A stretch of DNA of 13,213 bases from Ectocarpus siliculosus (lineage: Eukaryota > Sar > Phaeophyceae > Ectocarpales > Ectocarpaceae), in assembly GCA_000310025.1 (NCBI GenBank), contig FN649731.1, positions 60,805 to 74,017 on the forward strand, read 5' to 3'. Each line of letters opens with the position of its first letter. Position 1 is the first letter of the stretch. A model generated the notes under the pieces. The model ran no database searches and was not told the DNA's origin. It was given only the letters and a program-made list of their open reading frames with translations. Positions 7,820-13,213 of this stretch are shown in pieces. The position numbers and the translations under genes are program-made.

Positions 7820-8461
7820 TGTCTCGCGCCGCCGCTGCTGATGTGCTCTCACACACGTCTCCGCTCTACTTCCCACGACAGCTGCTGTCGATCCCCTTAA
7901 TTATCCCGGCGATCAACACCCCCTCCTGCTGCTGCTGCTGTGATCTCGTTCTGATCTCCCCGTCTCTCTCTCTCGGCTGCTCTCCCTCCCCCCCTCACGT
8001 GCGCGCCGCTCTCCTCTCTCCTTTTTTTTTTTCAGGCCAGCCCCTAATCCCGACCAAAGAACGCAAATCAAGGTCGTGAAACCTTTTGTTCGGCGTAAAA
8101 AAAGGTAAATGTCAGGCCGCACCTTACTACCACCGCTATCGTTCTAGCATTACGACAAAGGAGCAGCGGCACTCCGTACCTACCTCTCGTACCTACCTCA
8201 CGGACGGTGCTACACTACGTATCTGTACGATTTGACTGACCTACGTGCCACTGGCTTGACACACAGCAGCGGGGACTTGCCGTGACAAACAAAGCATACG
8301 CTGAGCATTAGCATTTGTTCGCCAGCACAGCCAAAGAGCTCTGCTCTCTGTACCCCCTGTTCTACGACTTGTTCCTACTTCAGTCGGTGACTGCAGCAGC
8401 TGAGATCGCGAGCCCAGCGAGCTGGGACATCCGCGAGAGAGAGAGCGGTAGAATCGCGACC
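7820..8461. promoter_or_regulatory. divergent promoter region between ferredoxin and Sec14-like genes
   Basis: 642 bp separate the two start codons. It contains a strongly pyrimidine-rich plus-strand tract (about 7919-8034) with (CTG)n, (TC)n and T10 runs, a CACGTG hexamer at 7996-8001, and AT-rich TTAATTAT at 7897-7904, about 80 bases upstream of the ferredoxin ATG. The Sec14 5' UTR has an in-frame TAG at 8309-8311 and no intervening ATG. Element roles are inferred from position only. Confidence 0.5.
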
Positions 8462-8728
8462 ATGTCGACCTTTGCAGACGCTCCGGAAGTGACGACAACA
8501 ACACAGCAGCAGGCATCAACAACGACCGCGGCGTCGTTACGAGGTTCGACACCAGAGGCCGTCGTGACAGCTGCGACAAACGGCAGCAGCAACAGCTGCA
8601 GCAGTGCAACCACTAGCGAGCTAGCGGAGGATGGGTACCCCAAGGACATGGAGATCCCCATCCGCTACGTGAAGGGCATGGAAGGGGACGTTGTCGAAGC
8701 TCGCCGACGATGGATCGCCACCCTTAAG
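8462..8728 (+). CDS. Sec14-like exon 1
   Basis: 89 codons, ending CTTAAG|GTGAGG, phase 0. It holds the low-complexity leader and the first CRAL-TRIO N-terminal helices up to RWIATLK. An unspliced reading continues 9 codons to a stop at about 8753. Confidence 0.93.
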
Positions 8729-11700
8729 GTGAGGGAGCCCGCGGCCGCCCCATGAACTGCGCTTGTTCGGCAGAACAACAATCTCGGGTGTAAGTCAGAT
8801 ATTAGAAAGTACACAGCAGCAGCGGTTAACCCCGCATCTTTCGGGCGGGGGTGCCCTCTCGTGGGCAGGCCCGGGGGAAACAGCACGGCAGGTAGTGGGC
8901 CGCGAGGCTCGCGTGCTGCCTGCCTGAATCACATAGCAGTTGCTGCCGCGCTATCGCCAGAGTTGTTGCACGTCGGCGTAACTTGATGATGGTGCGTGCT
9001 GTCGTTGCCGTCAACACATCACACGTGTATGGATGTAGTACAATACACGACCGAAGCAGAGCATCCTGTGGGGGTGCTCGAGAGGCGCGAAGTGTGACTC
9101 AGGGGTATAGAGGATTCGCTGCAACGCATGCGCCGCACGTGAAACAGCACACGGCAAAGCGTGGGAGTGAAACGTTTGTACCGGCTGTATTTTACGTGAG
9201 TGCCCTCGTTGCAGCAGAGCCTTCGGGGTAGTTGCTCGGATATTTTCGGCCTTGTTACCCAAGACACGGAAGATCCCCCAGCAGAACGGTTCGAAGGATG
9301 CAACGCGTGGGATAGCAGACTAGTGCATGTGTATACCATGTTCGAACGATGCACGTGCTATTATCATGCATCAAGTGAGGGCTGTCAACTTGATCGATGG
9401 TAGAAAGAATCGCGTGCTGAGGTAAAATTCTCGCTGGCGGTACAACTACCGCTTGTTTTTGGGATGGATTCCAGGGACTCAGCGACCACATGTTCTCGGG
9501 AGTGGGAACACACCACGACACGCGTTTTATGAGGTCCTTCTCCCTTGAAGTGGCGTTCCGCTGGGCAAAAATCCCTATTCAGGGGCTGGCGAAAACGAGA
9601 GCATGGCTTTCTGCAGGTGTTAGAAACCGGCAAAGCCAGAACCGGGAGGCTGAGGTTGTTTTTGTTGTTGTGTTGTGACTACAAAGTGCTCGAACTTCGG
9701 AAGCATAGTATGCGATTCTCCAAACCAACGCCAACGCCTACAGGAGGTCGCCAGTTGTTACTCCCACAGAGAGGGCAAGTCACGAGTCTCGTGGATGATC
9801 AGAGGCCCATTTATTGCAAACTTTTTTCTGTTAAATTGGTTTTCCTGTGACCAGAGAGGGAGTGATGTCATATTCAAAGAACGTCTTCGCCTTTCGACGC
9901 GCCAACATCTCGGATTATTCCGAGGCGTAACGGCCGGCTTGTTGCCACACCCGAGCCCCCAACGTTATTCAGGAGCATCCAAGAATGCCGCACGTGTTGA
10001 GCAGAACTTTGCATCACCAGCTCCCCTTGCTTCGACAACAAACGAGGGAGGGAAGGCTAACAACTTATTCTTTCCGAACGCCCACGGTAGCAAGATGTAT
10101 CGCAGCAAACATGTTTTTTTCGCTATTGATTTTGATGGGGGTTCTTCCCGGCAATGGTTTGAAAGAGTTTTCGCCGTCCGCGATGTTGCGTTTAGCAATG
10201 ACCGTTTGCCAGCCGTAAGCCACAACATGCTAACCGGGTGTAACGATTGTCCTTGTCCTGGCACCAAGAAGTGAAATACACCGCTTCTGTTGGCGTGATC
10301 CTGTGGCGCATCACGTTGCGCACACAACTGCTGTTGCTGGTGAACGAAAACCACGCTATCTCTCTCTCGTCCAACAACACTAACAACACTTGCAGTTTCA
10401 CGACGAAGCCCATCTACTCCAATCATGCTGCAGTAGATTACTATCGTAGGTAATGCCGATGGCCCTTCCGGTGGCGTTGTTGAAACCCGCGTTATTGGGA
10501 TGGCCATGGCCGGTCCCTTGAGACAGGGTGAAGGGGTCGATCGAAAGCATCCGCCGGCAGCAGGAGGGAAAAATACTGTCGAACTGTTTTCCTCGAGGCA
10601 CGTTCTGTCCACAGCAACCAACACAAAAGACACAGCTGGCCGTGTGCCGGAACCAATTGGACTGGGAAACGGGCTCAATCGATGGCCATTCACCGACAAC
10701 GGCGTAAGGCGTAAGGGTTCACGAAGACGTCGCCGCCGACGGTATGCTCTTCCCTTCCAGCAAGAATCTTGAGTCTCGCTGCTGCAGCATCTTTTGGCTG
10801 TTGCTGGGGTTGTGGTTTCCGAAAATAGGAAACGCCATCCTTCCGCCTTGACCTCATGTCCCAGCACCAGGTTCGACTTGCGCTCTCTCGCCCCTCAACT
10901 TCCAACCCCAATGCCCAATGCCCCGTCCTCTCGAGGACGCGTGGTGAATGCTCTAACAGCCAAGGCATGCAAAACATTAAGAGTACCCCCCCCCCCTTCC
11001 CCTGTTGCATATGGAAACCCCGTTTTGACAGTGGAGAGAAGAAGAAAAGGTGGACGGTATCTTGGACGAGGCTTGCCCCCACTTCGACATCATCAAGAAG
11101 TACTACCCGCACTTCTACTTCAAACACGCAAAAAACGGTGAGATCCCCCCCCGGGGTGGTATACTATTGCCTCGCAGCTACAGTATCCCTCGAAAACCAA
11201 GACGAGTGGTGTAATGTATTCCCACTCCGTAGCTGAGCTCGCTGATTCCGCGCTACAATTTTGTATGCATACGACCTGCTACAGAGTAGTGTCACAGGGT
11301 TTTCGGGCATGCATGCATGCGTTAGAAAAGCCCTGCGTGCGATAGAAAAGGATCCATGGCGGTTCGTTCCATGGCGTTTTTCGAAGGCACACCGTCCGTG
11401 TGCACCCGTAGCTGTGGCCGTACCTACGGCTCTTGCCGCCTGGCTCAACTTTCCCGCAGCATGTCGGTAGAGAACCGGTGTTTCACCGGTTCACGAAAAG
11501 GCCCATTCCGTGTGTCAAGTACCTACACGAGTCACCCGCTGCCGTGCCCCCGAATATTTCCCCTCAGTTCGAAGGCATATCAGCCCAAGTGCGTTTGTCG
11601 TCTTGGCATGTCCTTGCGTATGCCAGGGTTTCTTCCCGTCCAAAGGTATCCACGTGTTCAACAACGCAGCGGCAGGACCAGCCGCCTCAACAGTATGTTC

Positions 11701-12981
11701 CCAGCTGTCGACTCTCTTTTTTCTGACTTGATTCGGCTCTTGGTCTGCCCTCCCCCCCCCCCCCGGTGTCTGCCCAACTCTGCGGGACCCCCACAGGTAG
11801 CGTAGTGTACTACGAGATCCCCGGTAAGATCGACCTAAACAAACTGAGGGAAAACGGTCTCGACATGGACTCGCTCTGCCGCCACTACGTCTACATCACG
11901 GAGTTCTTGTGGAAGGTGAAGAACAAAGCCCGTCATCGACGTAGACAGACAAATACGCATTTCTCGCCTCCGTTAGCACACGGCCGGAGGGGGTTCCCTC
12001 CGTCCGCTCGTGTCTTTTTTTGGGAGATTTAGTAGATCTTAGTCGGCTGATGTTGAGTGGTACGAATAGGTAGGGTTGACCAAAAGGTTGTTGGTTCAGC
12101 CGTTTCCTGGAGGCTGTTTGTCTCCGTGCTGGTGTTTTTGTCACTGATCCCCTGGCCGCCAGCCTCTGCCACCTCCTCAAGCCTTCGGTACTTTTCTCAC
12201 CTTGGAGCTAAACACCCCCTTCATACCTCCCTGTTTCGTGTTTTTTTTTTTGCATTCGTGCCCTTTTTTTGGTATTTCGTGCATTTTGGGTGGGGAACCA
12301 AATGCACATTTTGGCGATGGAACTACAAATGCGGCGGAACTAATGCGGCCAAACAGGAGCTCGACAAGAACCCCGAGGGGAAACTGTTCACGTGCATGGA
12401 CATGAAGGGGACCAAGCTCTCCATGTTCGCGGGAGAGGTCAAGGTGTGTGAGAGTAAATAAAACTTTCCAGGTCTCGTACACCGTTCGGACTGGGGTAGA
12501 TCATTTTGCCCCGGGGAGTGCCTTCAAACCGAACACTCCTTATACTGAACACTCCTTAAACCGGAGTCTTGTCCTCGGATTGTCGCTCGCAAGGTTCGGG
12601 GCCACCATCGGACCATGGCTGTTTTGTGGATTTATGGACGGGTGATACGCAGACGCTGCTGGTAGATGGCATGGGGGAGGGTACAACGTTCAGGAGAATC
12701 TAACTATTAATGATCCGAGGACGGCCAAATGAAGAAACAAGATGTTTGTACAGGATGGCAAAGGTACACACATGCGAAATTCACAGCAGTGAACAGTGGA
12801 GAACCGTGCTGATCATGTAGTGGTGGTCATATGATGATGCAACACCTTTTTTGCTAATTTTGCGACGTGGCAACAGGAGTTCCTGGTGCGGTCGGCGAAG
12901 ATGGTGGGAGCGCACTACCCTGAGCGTTCGTACAAGATATTCATCCTTAACGCTCCCTGGTGGTTCAGCGTCGTCTGGAAG
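8462..12981 (+). CDS. Sec14-like CRAL-TRIO lipid-transfer protein, 3' end beyond window
   Basis: Five phase-consistent exons (8462-8728, 11032-11137, 11797-11915, 12357-12443, 12877-12981) encode 228 residues. Residues 1-58 are a Thr/Ser/Ala/Gln-rich, probably disordered leader. Residues about 60-105 form the CRAL-TRIO N-terminal helical region (IRYVKGMEGDVVEARRRW..TLKWREEEKVDGIL). Then follow the lipid-binding domain blocks: YYPHFYFKHAKNG, VVYYEIPGKIDL, LCRHYVYITEFLWK, LFTCMDMKGTKLSMF and GAHYPERSYKIFILNAPWWF. This order and spacing are characteristic of Sec14-type phosphatidylinositol/lipid exchange proteins, which act at the cytosolic face of membranes. The next block, normally K-P-x(n)-T-x-x-K-I, is missing because it lies past the window. 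The start is the first ATG after an in-frame TAG, with ACC before it. The ligand cannot be told from sequence. Confidence 0.93.
8729..11031 (+). other. Sec14-like intron 1
   Basis: 2303 nt, GTGAGG...GACAG, the longest intron here. It contains a hairpin at 8887-8924, a C11 run at 10986-10996, and an antisense open frame of 301 codons (10867-9965; first ATG at 10507) without recognisable domains. No transposon ends or known protein are seen. Confidence 0.85.
11032..11137 (+). CDS. Sec14-like exon 2
   Basis: 106 nt after TTTTGACAG|, ending AACG|GTGAGA, phase 1. It encodes WREEEKVDGILDEACPHFD and the IKKYYPHFYFKHAKN block, which directly continues the TLK of exon 1 as in the family. Confidence 0.95.
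11138..11796 (+). other. Sec14-like intron 2
   Basis: 659 nt, GTGAGA...CACAG. It holds a C8 run 7 bases after the donor (11145-11152), a self-complementary GCATGCATGCATGC at 11307-11320 and a C13 run (11752-11764) 32 bases before exon 3. No gene is seen inside. Confidence 0.92.
11797..11915 (+). CDS. Sec14-like exon 3
   Basis: 119 nt after CCCACAG|, completing a split Gly codon, ending TGGAAG|GTGAAG, phase 0. It encodes SVVYYEIPGKIDLNKLR and RHYVYITEFLWK, the most family-typical part of the protein. Confidence 0.96.
11916..12356 (+). other. Sec14-like intron 3
   Basis: 441 nt, GTGAAG...ACAG, with T-rich stretches in its second half. Nothing else is recognisable. Confidence 0.92.
12357..12443 (+). 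CDS. Sec14-like exon 4
   Basis: 29 codons after AAACAG|, ending GTCAAG|GTGTGT, phase 0. It encodes KLFTCMDMKGTKLSMFAG, matching the strand-turn-helix of the CRAL-TRIO core (usual form TVLDxKGxxLS). Confidence 0.92.
12444..12876 (+). other. Sec14-like intron 4
   Basis: 433 nt, GTGTGT...ACAG. It contains a short direct repeat, GAACACTCCTTA, at about 12531 and 12547. No gene is seen. Confidence 0.92.
12877..12981 (+). CDS. Sec14-like exon 5
   Basis: 35 codons after CAACAG|, ending TGGAAG|GTGCGA, phase 0. A good branch-point-like TGCTAAT lies shortly upstream. It encodes the MVGAHYPERSYKIFILNAPWWF block of the Sec14 lipid pocket. Confidence 0.94.
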
Positions 12982-13213
12982 GTGCGAAGCGTGTTCGAAG
13001 TGGGGGGGGGGGGGGGGGGGGGGGTAATCCGGTTTTTGATCGCACATTTTTTGGATCCATTTTTCACGCTGATTTTTGGGGAGGGGGGGGTTGGCTGGTG
13101 CAACCGAAGACCAAACCTTGAAAGCGGCATACTTTATTCCTTACCGGTCCCGGAGGTTTACCATTTTTTATTTTTAGGGCATGTTTTTTGATATTGGGGG
13201 GGGGGAAATGGGG
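12982..13213 (+). other. Sec14-like intron 5, partial
   Basis: It starts GTGCGA and runs off the right edge. It is dominated by homopolymers: G23 at 13002-13024, G8 at 13083-13090 and G10 at 13196-13205. No further exon of the gene is visible before the edge. Confidence 0.8.
13002..13024. repeat. G23 homopolymer
   Basis: Twenty-three consecutive G bases starting 20 bases after the donor of Sec14-like intron 5. It could form a G-quadruplex in RNA or DNA. The exact length may be a sequencing estimate. Confidence 0.9.

Noticed and set aside
7386-7876. Overlapping 151-codon frames on both strands
   Set aside because: Only the minus frame contains real coding sequence, and only its first 61 nt (ferredoxin exon 1). 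The remainder is intron and the plus frame has no family features.
8887-8924. GC-rich hairpin considered as a tRNA or structured RNA
   Set aside because: The stem-loop is too small for a tRNA cloverleaf and lacks the T-loop sequence. It is kept only as a note in the intron entry.

Overview
The window looks like nuclear DNA of an intron-rich alga with a secondary, red-lineage plastid, most likely a brown alga (Phaeophyceae) or a close stramenopile relative. Coding sequence is sparse and split into short exons with GT-AG introns of about 0.4 to 2.3 kb. There are CAG, poly-A and poly-C/G tracts. One gene encodes a plastid ferredoxin whose N-terminus reads as a signal peptide followed by a Phe-led transit peptide, as expected for secondary plastids of this lineage. 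The genus cannot be fixed from the sequence alone.

Layout. Positions 1-2282 are mostly non-coding. They carry a (GCA)10 tract and, on the minus strand, one well-bounded but unrecognised candidate exon (679-805) and a weaker open segment at the left edge (1-93). At 2283-2393 (minus) is an unmistakable first coding exon of a RAD6/UBC2-type ubiquitin-conjugating enzyme. I could not find its remaining exons anywhere to the left edge. Positions 2394-3875 are intergenic. From 7819 down to 3934 (minus) a complete four-exon ferredoxin gene of the FdC1 type can be assembled. All splice phases agree, all four cluster cysteines are present, and an AATAAA lies 53 bases past the stop. Its second intron holds a decayed in-frame copy of the start of exon 3, a 57-bp tandem duplication and a long foldback. 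Positions 7820-8461 form a 642-bp divergent intergenic region with a strong pyrimidine tract. From 8462 rightwards (plus) runs a Sec14/CRAL-TRIO lipid-transfer gene, with five exons recovered (228 codons) and its 3' part beyond the window.

How they relate. The ferredoxin (plastid electron carrier) and the Sec14-like protein (lipid transfer at membranes) are transcribed head to head and may share control elements. The RAD6-type exon lies on the same strand downstream of the ferredoxin. No functional pathway links the three genes. I saw no operon, CRISPR array, rRNA, tRNA or intact transposable element. The most unusual points are the duplicated, in-frame acceptor/exon fragment in the ferredoxin intron, the RAD6 first exon without the rest of its gene, the intronic foldback, and poly-C/poly-G runs beside several Sec14 exons.
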